Assembly: GCA_902793685.1 (NCBI GenBank)
Contig: CADBEN010000002.1
Span: 1-64,000 of the forward strand
Reading direction: 5' to 3'
DNA: 64,000 nt
Source of the DNA: an uncultured Lachnospiraceae bacterium
GTDB taxonomy: Bacteria > Bacillota > Clostridia > Lachnospirales > Lachnospiraceae
The position numbers and the translations under genes are program-made. The notes under the pieces were generated by a model. The model had not been told where the DNA came from. It was given only the letters and a program-made list of their open reading frames with translations, and ran no database searches. This document shows positions 14,043 to 23,223 of the stretch, piece by piece; position 1 is the stretch's first letter; each line of letters starts with the position of its first letter.

Positions 14043-15281
14043 TTATTCTTCCGCCGCGGCGCTCTTCCCGGCAAGGTAACCTGTGGACCAGGCGATCTGC
14101 AGATTGAAACCGCCGGTCATGGCGTCCAGATCCAGGAGTTCTCCTGCGAAGTACAGGCCCTGTACCTTCTTCGACTCCATGGTGGAGGGGTTTACCTCCT
14201 TCACGCTGACGCCGCCCTTGGTGATCACCGCCTCGTTGTAGCCTCGGAGTCCGATCAGAGTGAAGGTAAGTTTTTTCAGTGCCCGGACCAGGGCTGCCCG
14301 TTCTTCGCGGGTGATGTCGTGGACCCGCCGCTCCGGCGCGATTCCGGACTGGGCGATGACCTCGGGGATCATCTTCGCCGGCAGAAGCGCCGACAGGGAA
14401 TTCCGGAGTTCACGGTTCAGGTTTTCCGAGAAGTCCCGGAGGATCCGCTGGTCCAGCTGCTCCTCGGTGAGGGCCGGCTTTAGGTCGATGCAGAGCTTCA
14501 GCTCCTTCTTCCGGAGAAGGGGGCCGATGACGGCGCTGGCCGATAGAATGACAGGCCCGCTGACCCCGAAATGGGTAAACAGCATCTCCCCGAACTCCCG
14601 GTACTTTTCCTTCTTCCCGTCATATACCGCGATCTCAATGTTCTTTAAGGACAGGCCCTGCATCTCCGCGGCGCCCTGCTCCTTCACCACCAGCGGCACC
14701 AGGGACGGATACATATCCGTGACCCGGTGACCGAGGGAAGCCGCGATCTTATGCCCTTTTCCGTCGGAGCCCGTAGTCGCGTAGGACAGTCCGCCGGTAG
14801 CAAGGATGACCGCGTCCGCAGCATACTTTTTTCCGTCTGCAGTCTTAACACCGGTGACCTTACCTTCTTCCGTCAGGATCTCCGCCGCATCCGCGCCGAG
14901 TTCCCAGCGAACGCCTGCCTTCCGGAGTCCCCGCTCCAGAGCGGCGATCACGTCGGAGCTGTGGTCGCTCACCGGGAATACCCGGCTGCCGCGCTCCGTT
15001 TTCAGCGGGCAGCCGTTGTCCTCCACCCGCTTCATGATGTCCCGGTTCGTAAATTCGCTGAAGGCGCTGTACAGAAAACGGGGATTTGACATGACGTTCG
15101 CCATGACCGTCTGCATGTCCGCCGCGTTCGTCAGATTGCAGCGCCCCTTCCCGGTGATGAACAGCTTTTTTCCCAGCTTTTCGTTCTTTTCCAGCAGCGT
15201 GACGCGGGCCCCTGCTTCCGCCGCGGCCTGCGCCGCCAGCATGCCGGCCGCTCCGCCGCCGATCACAATGACTTTTTTCAT
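14043..15281 (-). CDS. NAD(P)/FAD-dependent oxidoreductase, BaiN/HI0933-like
   Basis: A 412-residue flavoprotein of the HI0933/BaiN (RdsA) group. The N-terminal Rossmann motif VIGGGAAGMLAAQAAAEAG is followed by LLEKNEKLGKKLFITGKGRC. ILATGGLSYATTGSDGKGH is the second FAD-contacting block, and the C-terminus has the conserved GGVSVKEVNPSTMESK and FAGELLDLDAMTGGFNLQIA. BaiN from gut clostridia has been linked to bile-acid 7-dehydroxylation reductive steps, but most homologues have no known substrate, so the name BaiN is not applied as a function here. AGAGG precedes the ATG. A hairpin separates it from aspartokinase. Confidence 0.88.
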   Translation of the reverse strand: MKKVIVIGGGAAGMLAAQAAAEAGARVTLLEKNEKLGKKLFITGKGRCNLTNAADMQTVMANVMSNPRFLYSAFSEFTNRDIMKRVEDNGCPLKTERGSRVFPVSDHSSDVIAALERGLRKAGVRWELGADAAEILTEEGKVTGVKTADGKKYAADAVILATGGLSYATTGSDGKGHKIAASLGHRVTDMYPSLVPLVVKEQGAAEMQGLSLKNIEIAVYDGKKEKYREFGEMLFTHFGVSGPVILSASAVIGPLLRKKELKLCIDLKPALTEEQLDQRILRDFSENLNRELRNSLSALLPAKMIPEVIAQSGIAPERRVHDITREERAALVRALKKLTFTLIGLRGYNEAVITKGGVSVKEVNPSTMESKKVQGLYFAGELLDLDAMTGGFNLQIAWSTGYLAGKSAAAEE

Positions 15282-15298
15282 AATTCCTCTTTTTGCAA

Positions 15299-15336
15299 GA
15301 AACCTGCCGGAACGGATACGAACCGGCAGGTTTCAT
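15299..15336 (-). terminator. Hairpin between aspartokinase and the flavoprotein gene
   Basis: GAAACCTGCCGG and CCGGCAGGTTTC form a 12-bp stem just after the aspartokinase stop codon. The following minus-strand bases are TTGC and then A-rich, not a T-run, so termination may be partial or the hairpin may protect mRNA ends. Confidence 0.55.
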
Positions 15337-15340
15337 TTTG

Positions 15341-16660
15341 TCAGATCTGTGTCAGCACGAAAATGTTGTAGATCGCGCGGATGGCGGTCTCGAAATCAGA
15401 CTCCTTGACGCCGACGATGATATTGAACTCGGAAGAGCCCTGGTCGATCATCTTCACGTTGACGTGGGCGTGGGACAGCGCCGCGAACAGCCGTGCTGCG
15501 GTACCGCGCTGATCCTTCATGCCGCGGCCCACGACCGCGATCAGGGCCAGGCCGGATTCCAGGACAATAGAGTCCGGATGCACCGCGCGGTGGATGCCGG
15601 CGACGATCTGCTGCTCATGGTCCATGAACTCGGACTGATGCACGATGATCGTCATGGTATCGATGCCGGAGGGCATGTGCTCGAAGCTGATGTTGTTGTC
15701 CTCAAAGACCTGAAGCACTCTGCGGCCGAAACCGATCTCGGAGTTCATCTGGTCCTTGTCGATGTTGATGGAGCAGAAGCCCTTCTTGCCGGCGATGCCG
15801 GTGATGGTGTACTTCGGCTTCTTGCAGGTGCTGGAGACGATCATGGTCCCGTGGTCCTGGGGCCGGTTGGTATTCTTGATGTTGATTGGGATGCCTTCCC
15901 TGCGGACCGGGAAAATGGCGTCCTCGTGCATGACCGTCGCGCCCATGTAGGCAAGCTCCCGGAGCTCCAGATAAGTGATGGTGTCCACCACTTCCGGATT
16001 CTCGACCACGCGCGGGTCGGTGAACAGGAAGCCGGAAACATCGGTCCAGTTCTCATAGAGATCCGCGTGGATCGCGCCCGCGATCACAGAGCCCGTGACG
16101 TCGGAGCCGCCGCGGGAGAAGGTCGTGACTGTGCCGTCCTTCTTCGCACCGTAGAAGCCCGGGATGACCGCCCGGTCATAGCCCTCGAGATGCTCCGCCA
16201 CAGCTGCGTTCGTCGCCGCCATATCAAGGGTGTTGTCGTCGTGGAACACGATGATCTCCGCCGCGTCGACAAAGGGGAAGCCGAGGTAGGCCGCCATGAC
16301 CTTTCCGTTCAGGTACTCTCCGCGGGAAGCCGCGTAGTCTCTGCCGATCTGGTGGACAAAGTCCTCTTCGATCCTGCGGAAGTCATCGTCCAGGTTCAGA
16401 TCCAGGCCGAGGCCCTCGATGATCTCCTCGAAACGCTCGCGGATCTGGGTGAAGATCTTGCTGTACTTCGCCTTGTCACCGGCCGCGTCATACATCTGGT
16501 AAAGAAGGTCCGTGACCTTCGTATCATCAGAACTTCTCTTTCCCGGCGCGCTCGGGACCACAAATCTTCTGCTCTTGTCCGCGCGGATGATATCGCCGAC
16601 CTTTTTGAACTGCTTCGCGCTGGCGAGGGAGCTCCCGCCGAATTTCACTACCTTGACCAT
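15341..16660 (-). CDS. lysC: Aspartate kinase
   Basis: A 439-residue monofunctional aspartokinase, phosphorylating aspartate at the head of lysine, threonine, methionine and diaminopimelate synthesis. It has the kinase motif KFGGSS at residues 6-11, TTFSRGGSDVTGSVIAGAI for substrate and ATP, and two C-terminal ACT domains (GFCSINIDKDQMN and HVNVKMIDQGSSEFNI), which usually mediate feedback control by lysine or threonine. The ATG at 16660 begins MVKVVKFGGSS; a much longer open frame upstream runs through purL in another frame and is not real. It lies 14 nt after purL. No lysine riboswitch is visible, so it is probably co-transcribed with purL. Confidence 0.94.
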   Translation of the reverse strand: MVKVVKFGGSSLASAKQFKKVGDIIRADKSRRFVVPSAPGKRSSDDTKVTDLLYQMYDAAGDKAKYSKIFTQIRERFEEIIEGLGLDLNLDDDFRRIEEDFVHQIGRDYAASRGEYLNGKVMAAYLGFPFVDAAEIIVFHDDNTLDMAATNAAVAEHLEGYDRAVIPGFYGAKKDGTVTTFSRGGSDVTGSVIAGAIHADLYENWTDVSGFLFTDPRVVENPEVVDTITYLELRELAYMGATVMHEDAIFPVRREGIPINIKNTNRPQDHGTMIVSSTCKKPKYTITGIAGKKGFCSINIDKDQMNSEIGFGRRVLQVFEDNNISFEHMPSGIDTMTIIVHQSEFMDHEQQIVAGIHRAVHPDSIVLESGLALIAVVGRGMKDQRGTAARLFAALSHAHVNVKMIDQGSSEFNIIVGVKESDFETAIRAIYNIFVLTQI

Positions 16661-16674
16661 AATCGTTTTTCCTT

Positions 16675-19600
16675 TTATTTGAAGTATTTCACGCCGCTCT
16701 CGAAGATCTTCAGATCCTGGCGGACCGGAATGTTCATGGCGACCTTGTCGCCGATACGCTCGGAGTGGGTCATCTTGCCGAGGATCCGGCCGTCTGCGCT
16801 GGTGATACTCTCGATCGCGCAGTAGGAGCCGTTCGGGTTCCACTTCTCGTCCATGGTCGGAGTTCCGTTCGGATCGCAGTACCGGATCGCGACCTGGCCG
16901 TTGGCAAAGAGCCGGTCGATGGTCTCCTGCGGCGCCACGAAGCGGCCTTCGCCGTGGGACGCCGGGTTCGCGTAGACACCGCCAAGCTCCGCGCCCGCAA
17001 GCCACGGGCTCTTGTTGGAGACGACCTTCAGGTTCACCATGCGGGAGATGTGGCGGCCGATGCCGTTCATCGCCAGAGTCGGCGCATCCGGCGCCTGCTC
17101 GCGGATATCGGCGTAAGGCACCAGTCCCAGCTTGATCAGGGCCTGGAAGCCGTTGCAGATGCCGAGCATCAGTCCGTCGCGTTCGTTCAGGAGCTTCAGG
17201 ATCTCTTCCCTGATCACGTCGTTGCGGAACACCGTCGCGAAGAACTTCGCGCTGCCCTCCGGCTCGTCGCCCGCGGAGAAGCCGCCCGGGAACATGACGA
17301 TCTGGGCCTTCGCGATCTCCTTCCGGTACTCCTCGACGGAGTCCAGGATATCCTGCGGCGTCAGGTTGCGGAAGACGGTGTGGGTGACGGTGGCGCCGGC
17401 CCTCTCGAAGGCTGCGGCGGAATCGTACTCGCAGTTCGTGCCGGGGAACACCGGGATGAAGACGTGGGGCTGTGCAATCTTGTGTCCGCAGACTGCCGCG
17501 CATCCGCCGTTCCAGACGCTGCCGCCGATCTCGGAGCCGCTCTTCTTCGTCTTTGTCGGGAAGACCTTCTCCAGGGTGCCGGTCCATGCCTGCTCCGCCT
17601 CATCCAGCGGAATACTGACATTGCTGTACTCCAGCACGTCGGAACCCGTCACGACGCCCAGCTCGTCATAATGGACGCTGAGCTCGCCGACCTTGCCGTC
17701 CGGAATCTCGAGGACGATGCTGCACCATGCCGGCGCAAACAGGCGGTCCTTGTCAAAGCTGTGCTCAATACGGACGCCCAGCCGGTTTCCGAAGGCCATC
17801 TTCGCGACAGCCTCGGCGATGCCGTGGCGCTCCACCGCGTAGGCGCTGACCACCTTGCCCGCGCAGATATCGTTGTAAAGCTTCGTGTACTGATCCTTCA
17901 GGTCCGCCCAGTCAGGCATGCAGTCGGCATCCATCTTCACCGGAAGGACCACCAGCTTATTGCCAGCCTTCTTGAGCTCCGGAGAGATCACGGTCTTGCC
18001 GGAAGCGACATCCACCGCGAAGCTCACCAGCGTCGGCGGGACATCGATCTCGTTGAAGGTTCCGGACATGGAGTCCTTGCCGCCGATGGAAGCAAGGCCC
18101 AGCTCCACCTGCGCCTCGTACGCGCCCAGCAGCGCCGCGAAGGGCTGGCTCCAGCGGAGCGGCTTCTCGTCGTCCATTCTGCGGAAGTACTCCTGGAAGG
18201 TAAAGTGGATCTTTCTCCAGTCGCCGCCGGAAGCAGCGATCTTCGCCACGGAATCCGCCACCGCAAAGGCTGCGCCGTGGAAGGGACTCCACTTGGAGAG
18301 ATACGGGTCGAAGCCGTAGCTCATCATGGTGACGGTGTCGGTCTTGCCGCCCAGGACCGGCAGCTTCGCGATCATGGCCTGGGTCTCGGTCATCTGGTAG
18401 GTGCCGCCGTAGGGCATGGTCACCGTGCCGGCGCCGATGGAGCTGTCGAACATCTCCACCAGACCCTTCTGCGAGCAGACGTTCAGGTCCTTCAGGGTGT
18501 CAAGCCACTTCGCGCGGACATCGGAGACCTCCTCCTTCTTAAAGGGACTCTCCGCCTTCACCGGCATCTCCACCTCGACCTTCGCCTCCTGATGGGCGCC
18601 GTTGGTGTCCAGGAACGCGCGGCTGATGTCGACGATGGTCTTGCCTCTCCAGTGCATCACAAGACGCGGGTTCTCAGTGACCACTGCCACCGGGACCGCG
18701 GACAGATTCTCCTCGTGGGCGTATGCCAGGAACTGGTCCACGTCCTTCGGGTCGATGACGCAGGCCATACGCTCCTGGGACTCGGAGATGGCGATCTCCG
18801 TGCCGTCCAGGCCCGCATACTTCTTCGGGACCTTGTCGAGGTCGATGTCGAGGCCCGCTGCCAGCTCGCCGATGGCGACAGAAACGCCGCCGGCGCCGAA
18901 GTCGTTGCACTTCTTTATGAGCAGGCTGACCTCCGGTCTCCGGAACATGCGCTGCAGCTTCCGCTCGGTGGGCGCGTTGCCCTTCTGGACCTCAGCGCCG
19001 CAGACCTCGATGGAGGCCGTGGTGTGGACCTTGGAGGAGCCGGTGGCACCGCCGATGCCGTCGCGGCCGGTCTCACCGCCGAGCAGGATGATGACGTCGC
19101 CCGGGTCGGAGTTGGCGCGGATCACGTTTTTGCGGGGAGCGGCCGCCATGACGGCGCCGATCTCCATGCGCTTCGCGACATAATCCGGATGATAGATTTC
19201 CTTGACATAACCGGTCGCAAGACCGATCTGGTTTCCGTAGGAGCTGTAGCCCCGCGCCGCTTCGGTGACCAGCTTTCTCTGGGGAAGCTTGCCCGGAAGG
19301 GTCGAGGACAGGGGCATGGTCGGATCCCCTGCGCCGGTGACACGCATCGCCTGATAGACGTAGGTGCGGCCGGACAGCGGGTCGCGGATGGCGCCGCCGA
19401 GGCAGGTCGCCGCGCCGCCGAAGGGCTCGATCTCGGTCGGATGGTTGTGGGTCTCGTTCTTGAAGTTCACGAGCCACTCTTCCTCTTTGCCGTCGATCTC
19501 CACCGGGACCACGATGGAGCAGGCGTTGATCTCGTCAGACTCCTCCTGGTCGGTGAGCTTTCCTTCCTTCTTCAGCTTCCGCATGGCCATCAGGGCAAGG

Positions 19601-20427
19601 TCCATCAGGCAGACGAACTTGTCCTTCCGTCCGCCGAGGATCTCCGTGCGGTCCTTGATGTAGCGGTTGTAGGTCTCCTCCAGACGGGCGCGGTAGTCGC
19701 CGTCCCGGAATCTGATGTCTGTGAGCTCGGTCTGGAAGGTGGTGTGGCGGCAGTGGTCAGACCAGTAGGTATCCAGCATGCGGATCTCCGTCACGGTGGG
19801 ATCCCGGTCCTCTTCCTTGCGGAAATGATCCCGGATGAAGCAGAAATCCGTGTAGGTCATGGCCAGGTTCAGGGACTTGTAGAGGGCAAAGAACTCCTCC
19901 TCCGGCATGGTGCGGAAGCCCTCGAATACCTGGACGTCCTCCGGCACCGGATACTCGACGTTCAGGGTCTCCGGCTTCGCCTCGTCCGCCTGTCTGGAAT
20001 CCACGGGGTTGATGCAGAATGCCTTGACTGCGGCAGCCTCGTCCGCGGTAATGCTTCCGGACAGGACGTAGGTCGTGGCGGAGCGGATGACTGCCTTGGA
20101 ATTCTCATTGATAAGCTTCACGCACTGGACTGCGGAGTCTGCGCGCTGGTCAAACTGGCCCGGAAGAAATTCCACGGAGAAGATCACATCGTCCGCGGAA
20201 TGCGGAAACTCTTCCTCATAAAGCTCGTCCAGCGGCGGCTCGGAAAAGATGGTCCCGCGGGACTTCTGAAAGGTCTTTTCCGTCATGTCCTCGATGTCAT
20301 AACGGATCAGGACGCGGACGCCGTCAATACTCTGAATGCCGAGATAATTCCTGATGTCCTCGGCAAGCTCGTGGGCGCGGACCGCAAACTCCGGCTTCTT
20401 TTCAACATAGATCCTTCTTACGCTCAT
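16675..20427 (-). CDS. purL: Phosphoribosylformylglycinamidine synthase, large single-chain form
   Basis: A 1250-residue FGAM synthase, the ATP- and glutamine-dependent fourth step of purine synthesis. The N-terminal PurS-like region and the two AIR-synthetase-like halves (NNTHNHPTEIEPFGGA-type motif at about 330-345, GETGRDGIGGATGSS near 450) are followed by a C-terminal glutaminase. In the glutaminase the nucleophile is Cys in MLGICNGFQ (near 1090) and the His-Glu pair lies in SHGEGRF (near 1155). Firmicutes often have separate PurS/Q/L; this fused, eukaryote/proteobacteria-like architecture also occurs in many Lachnospiraceae. No other purine genes are adjacent. A sigma-like gene lies 10 nt upstream and lysC follows. 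Confidence 0.96.
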   Translation of the reverse strand: MSVRRIYVEKKPEFAVRAHELAEDIRNYLGIQSIDGVRVLIRYDIEDMTEKTFQKSRGTIFSEPPLDELYEEEFPHSADDVIFSVEFLPGQFDQRADSAVQCVKLINENSKAVIRSATTYVLSGSITADEAAAVKAFCINPVDSRQADEAKPETLNVEYPVPEDVQVFEGFRTMPEEEFFALYKSLNLAMTYTDFCFIRDHFRKEEDRDPTVTEIRMLDTYWSDHCRHTTFQTELTDIRFRDGDYRARLEETYNRYIKDRTEILGGRKDKFVCLMDLALMAMRKLKKEGKLTDQEESDEINACSIVVPVEIDGKEEEWLVNFKNETHNHPTEIEPFGGAATCLGGAIRDPLSGRTYVYQAMRVTGAGDPTMPLSSTLPGKLPQRKLVTEAARGYSSYGNQIGLATGYVKEIYHPDYVAKRMEIGAVMAAAPRKNVIRANSDPGDVIILLGGETGRDGIGGATGSSKVHTTASIEVCGAEVQKGNAPTERKLQRMFRRPEVSLLIKKCNDFGAGGVSVAIGELAAGLDIDLDKVPKKYAGLDGTEIAISESQERMACVIDPKDVDQFLAYAHEENLSAVPVAVVTENPRLVMHWRGKTIVDISRAFLDTNGAHQEAKVEVEMPVKAESPFKKEEVSDVRAKWLDTLKDLNVCSQKGLVEMFDSSIGAGTVTMPYGGTYQMTETQAMIAKLPVLGGKTDTVTMMSYGFDPYLSKWSPFHGAAFAVADSVAKIAASGGDWRKIHFTFQEYFRRMDDEKPLRWSQPFAALLGAYEAQVELGLASIGGKDSMSGTFNEIDVPPTLVSFAVDVASGKTVISPELKKAGNKLVVLPVKMDADCMPDWADLKDQYTKLYNDICAGKVVSAYAVERHGIAEAVAKMAFGNRLGVRIEHSFDKDRLFAPAWCSIVLEIPDGKVGELSVHYDELGVVTGSDVLEYSNVSIPLDEAEQAWTGTLEKVFPTKTKKSGSEIGGSVWNGGCAAVCGHKIAQPHVFIPVFPGTNCEYDSAAAFERAGATVTHTVFRNLTPQDILDSVEEYRKEIAKAQIVMFPGGFSAGDEPEGSAKFFATVFRNDVIREEILKLLNERDGLMLGICNGFQALIKLGLVPYADIREQAPDAPTLAMNGIGRHISRMVNLKVVSNKSPWLAGAELGGVYANPASHGEGRFVAPQETIDRLFANGQVAIRYCDPNGTPTMDEKWNPNGSYCAIESITSADGRILGKMTHSERIGDKVAMNIPVRQDLKIFESGVKYFK

Positions 20428-20437
20428 ACTGCTCCTT

Positions 20438-21046
20438 TCAGTTGCTTTCCATCGCCCGCATGGTCATCGCGATCAGGTCCTTCACCTCATCCGCGGTGAT
20501 CTTCATGCGTTCTGCAAGTTCTTCTTCCGTTGCCGCCCGGCCCAGCTCGTCCGCCATCACGCGGGACACTTCAGTCAGACGGTTCGCGCGCTTCGCGACT
20601 TCCTCCTCGCCGCTCATGGTGCGGCGTTCCCGTTCCTCCGCCGCGCCGAGATCACTTTCCACGATCTCCGTCACCATCACCTTCAGAGTCTTCTTCTCCG
20701 GTGCGGGGATATGGGCCGGACGTTTGGCGTCCGTCATCCGCGCGTCAAGGAATGCGCGCACTGCCTTGACCACGCTCAGATTTGAAATTCCTATCATCTC
20801 GCCGACGCTGAGGGGGCCGCCCATGTGATCCTTCAGCAGCGTCAGGGCATGCATGAGATAGCCCTCCGCCAGACGGTCCCGGGCCCTGGCGTCCCCGGAA
20901 AGAGCCCGGGCCGCGCACTGTTCCTCCTCCGATTCAGTAAGGGGGCTGATAGCCCGGACTTCCTGGAGATAGATCTCAAGCAGGTCCGCAGCTTCCTCCT
21001 GCTGCTCTTCCTCTGTGACTTCCGGGCGGGTGTTGAAATCGTCCAT
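20438..21046 (-). CDS. Sigma-70-like protein lacking region 4
   Basis: A 202-residue protein with sigma-70-like parts. Residues about 20-100 resemble regions 1.2 to 2 (LEIYLQEVRAISPLTESEEE, then a shortened core ending NLSVVKAVRAF). Residues about 150-200 resemble region 3 (RLTEVSRVMADELGRAATEE, then ERMKITADEVKDL). The aromatic -10-melting residues of region 2.3 and the whole -35-binding region 4 are missing. It therefore cannot be a normal sigma factor; it may bind RNA polymerase as a modulator or be a decayed sigma. It lies 10 nt upstream of purL and 6 nt downstream of the DUF5721-like gene, in one likely operon. Confidence 0.7.
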   Translation of the reverse strand: MDDFNTRPEVTEEEQQEEAADLLEIYLQEVRAISPLTESEEEQCAARALSGDARARDRLAEGYLMHALTLLKDHMGGPLSVGEMIGISNLSVVKAVRAFLDARMTDAKRPAHIPAPEKKTLKVMVTEIVESDLGAAEERERRTMSGEEEVAKRANRLTEVSRVMADELGRAATEEELAERMKITADEVKDLIAMTMRAMESN

Positions 21047-21052
21047 TGTTTT

Positions 21053-21547
21053 TTACCTCTCTCTGAATGCAAGTCCATGGTGCCGGAAAAACTCCTGTAC
21101 CCACTCGTCCCAGGCATGCTCCGTCGCCCGGTCCGGCGGGAAAATGTTCTGCGCGGCAGCGCTGATCACCGTCAGCGCTCCGTCTTCGAAGCGGAGATTC
21201 AGATAGAACCCGCCGCTGTCGTCGCGTTTCCCGGGATGCACGGATGCGCAGAGCTTTTCCGCGTCTCCCGGCGCCAGCTTCATATCAAGCCGGAAGGAAA
21301 GCGGCGTGCGTTTTCCCCGGATCAGGCCGAAGCAGAGCGGCTTGAGCTTCTCCCACGAAGTATATTCCTCGACCCGCTCGGATTCAAGTTCTTCTTCCGA
21401 GTACCACCGGACCTCCGCCGCGCCGTTCACCGTAAAGGTGCAGAAGGTGCGGAACTCCGCCTCCCTTAAAAGGAAGCGGTCAAAGACCGTGCCCAGGAAC
21501 AGCGCCTGCGTAAAGGCGCGGAGATCTTCAGCTTTCAGCGCTTTCAA
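21053..21547 (-). CDS. DUF5721-like protein
   Basis: A 164-residue soluble protein that resembles the DUF5721 family of Lachnospiraceae (pattern ALxAEDLRAFTQALFLGTVF followed by FLLREAEFRTFCTFTVNG). Function is unknown. It contains a tryptophan-rich middle (VRWYSEEELESE, YTSWEKLKPLCFGLIRGKRT) and ends WVQEFFRHHGLAFRER. It has no signal peptide. It sits between the PrsA-like foldase gene and the sigma-like gene with gaps of 19 and 6 nt. The family assignment is from memory of the pattern and is moderate. Confidence 0.65.
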   Translation of the reverse strand: MKALKAEDLRAFTQALFLGTVFDRFLLREAEFRTFCTFTVNGAAEVRWYSEEELESERVEEYTSWEKLKPLCFGLIRGKRTPLSFRLDMKLAPGDAEKLCASVHPGKRDDSGGFYLNLRFEDGALTVISAAAQNIFPPDRATEHAWDEWVQEFFRHHGLAFRER

Positions 21548-21566
21548 TGTTTTCCGGCTCCTTCCG

Positions 21567-22580
21567 TCACTGGGCTGCCGCCTTTACGGCTGCAAAGAAA
21601 TCCTCTCCCTGGTAAGACCCGGTCTTCGCGGTCTCCAGGACGTTTCCGAAGATCTGGCTGTCGATCTCCACCGAGTGGCCGTCGCACCAGTCCTCAAAAG
21701 CCTCGCTGACGACTGTCCGGAGGCGTTCCTCCTGCATGGTCTGACGCCGCAGCGCCGTCTCCTTCTCGTCGTAAGCGTCGATGCACTTGAAAATATAGTA
21801 AAGTCCGCCGGCCTGGACGATCCCGCTCAGTTCCCCGTCGTTCAGACGGAACACGGCATCCTCCGCCTCCTGCGGAAGCTCCCCGCGGGTCAGCCGGACC
21901 TGAATGCTCCTGTTTCTGGAATAGGTCTGAGCCAGGGCGTAAAAATCCCCGCCGCTCTGCGCACGCTCCAGCGCCTTTTCCGCGGCCGCCGGATCGTCGG
22001 TGATGATCTGCTGGACCCGGATGACCTTCGCTTCGCTCTCGCTGACCTCCGCGCGGCGGTCGGACATCATGGCGTTTCTTTCTGCCAGCGCAAGGGCATA
22101 GTCCCGGAACAGGGCCGCCGTGTCGTCCCTGGAAAGCCGGTCCGCAAGGTCCGTCCCCGCCACCGAGGTCTCATAGAAGGCGGCGGCAGCATCGTCCAGG
22201 CGTTTCCGCTCCTCGCCCTGGATCTTCAGGCCCTGCGCCTCCGCAAGGCAGTCCATGGCTTCCAGCTCGATAAAGAACTCCTTCATCCGGTCTCCGAAGG
22301 CTTCCTCGTAGGTCCTGCCTCCGTCCCCGACTTCTACCTGCCAGATCCGGTCCGTGTAAAGTTCCTCCGTGCGTTTTCTCTCCGACGAGGCGATCAGCAG
22401 CATCTGCGCCTCGTTGAGCCGCAGGGAGACCTTCTCAGGTCCCCGGACTTCTTCTTCCTTCCCGCATCCGCCGAGCAAAAGCGTAAGGGCGAGAATGGCC
22501 GGCAGAACATGCCGGAACACGCCTCGGCAGGTTCTTCCGTCCCTGCCGGGCGTGCGGTGATTTAATTCTGATTCTCTCAA
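21567..22580 (-). CDS. PpiC/PrsA-like peptidyl-prolyl isomerase lipoprotein
   Basis: A 337-residue lipoprotein resembling PrsA/SurA foldases. The signal peptide ends LLLGGC at about residue 38. A helical N-domain (RMKEFFIELEAMDCLAEAQG) is followed by a parvulin-like domain: VIRVQQIITDD, ALAQTYSRNRSIQVRLTRGE, AVFRLNDGELSGIVQAGGLY and YIFKCIDAY. It would fold exported proteins at the outer face of the membrane. Several parvulin catalytic positions look altered, so chaperone activity may dominate. The N-terminal 20 residues before the hydrophobic stretch are unusually long, and a shorter start cannot be placed. Confidence 0.75.
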   Translation of the reverse strand: MRESELNHRTPGRDGRTCRGVFRHVLPAILALTLLLGGCGKEEEVRGPEKVSLRLNEAQMLLIASSERKRTEELYTDRIWQVEVGDGGRTYEEAFGDRMKEFFIELEAMDCLAEAQGLKIQGEERKRLDDAAAAFYETSVAGTDLADRLSRDDTAALFRDYALALAERNAMMSDRRAEVSESEAKVIRVQQIITDDPAAAEKALERAQSGGDFYALAQTYSRNRSIQVRLTRGELPQEAEDAVFRLNDGELSGIVQAGGLYYIFKCIDAYDEKETALRRQTMQEERLRTVVSEAFEDWCDGHSVEIDSQIFGNVLETAKTGSYQGEDFFAAVKAAAQ

Positions 22581-22607
22581 TGCAAAACTCCTGTTTTTAT
22601 ATATTTC

Positions 22608-22707
22608 GGCACCCCGGACCCGGGCTGCTCTGCAGCCCTCGTTGCCGGTGGCCGGAGGGGTGCCGGGGAATTACAAAGAAGCATCGGACTTTTGGGATCC
22701 GATGCTT
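22608..22707 (-). terminator. Terminator of the DUF212 gene and a second large hairpin
   Basis: On the minus strand AAGCATCGGA pairs with TCCGATGCTT (22707-22679) and is followed by CTTTGT, a fair intrinsic terminator for the DUF212 gene. Just beyond it, 22610-22667 folds into a larger imperfect GC-rich hairpin (CGGCACCCC with GGGGTGCCG). It may be a second stem or insulate the foldase gene. Confidence 0.6.
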
Positions 22708-22723
22708 GCTCAAAACCGCTTTC

Positions 22724-23188
22724 TCAGAAGGCCACGTACTCCGTAATGCATGCAATGATGATGCCGAGGATCGCGCCCACAAGCACCTGCAGCGGGGTGT
22801 GGCCCACAAACTCCTTGAGACGCTTTTCCAGGACCGCCGGATCGTCGAAGTTCCAGAAATCCTGCTCCATCATCATATTCAGGAGCTTAGCCTGTTTTCC
22901 CGTCTCGCGCCGGACTCCCATCGCGTCGATCATCACCACCAGGGCAAAGATGAAGGAGACCGCGAATTCAAAGGAGCCGATACCGTAGGCGAACAGCGCG
23001 CTGGTGACCATTGCGCAGACAGTGGCGCTGTGGGAGCTCGGCATGCCGCCGTTCCCGTACATGCGCTCCAGCTTGAAGCTGCCGGTCGCCCACATATCGA
23101 TTAAAGTTTTCAGGATCTGCGCCACAAGCCATCCGAGGCAAGCGCTGACCAGGACCTGGTTTGATCTGATCTGTTCAAAAACACTCAT
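22724..23188 (-). CDS. Divergent PAP2-family membrane protein (DUF212, YuiD-like)
   Basis: A 154-residue membrane protein of the DUF212/YuiD group, a divergent branch of the PAP2 acid phosphatases. It has about four hydrophobic segments. The family motifs GNGGMPSSHSATVCAMVT near residues 46-63 and MIDAMGVRRETGKQA near 86-100 are intact, and GHTPLQVLVGAILGI near the end fits the third block. Substrate is unknown; an undecaprenyl- or lipid-phosphate has been suggested for relatives. It is followed by a terminator and preceded by glgA. Confidence 0.9.
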   Translation of the reverse strand: MSVFEQIRSNQVLVSACLGWLVAQILKTLIDMWATGSFKLERMYGNGGMPSSHSATVCAMVTSALFAYGIGSFEFAVSFIFALVVMIDAMGVRRETGKQAKLLNMMMEQDFWNFDDPAVLEKRLKEFVGHTPLQVLVGAILGIIIACITEYVAF

Positions 23189-23223
23189 TCAGTCATCTCA
23201 TTCCGAAAAGATTCTTCACCTGA

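Noticed and set aside
16661-16674. Lysine riboswitch before aspartokinase
   Set aside because: Only 14 nt separate it from purL; no room for the element and no matching motif upstream.
16661-17587. Upstream extension of the aspartokinase frame
   Set aside because: The extra 309 codons run through the purL gene in a different frame and are low-complexity Arg-rich; the aspartokinase family begins at MVKVVKFGGSS.
16765-20499. Plus-strand open frame of about 1244 codons opposite purL
   Set aside because: It mirrors purL in the antisense frame; high GC and purL codon bias remove stops. No ribosome site or recognisable domain; the minus strand has a complete FGAM synthase.
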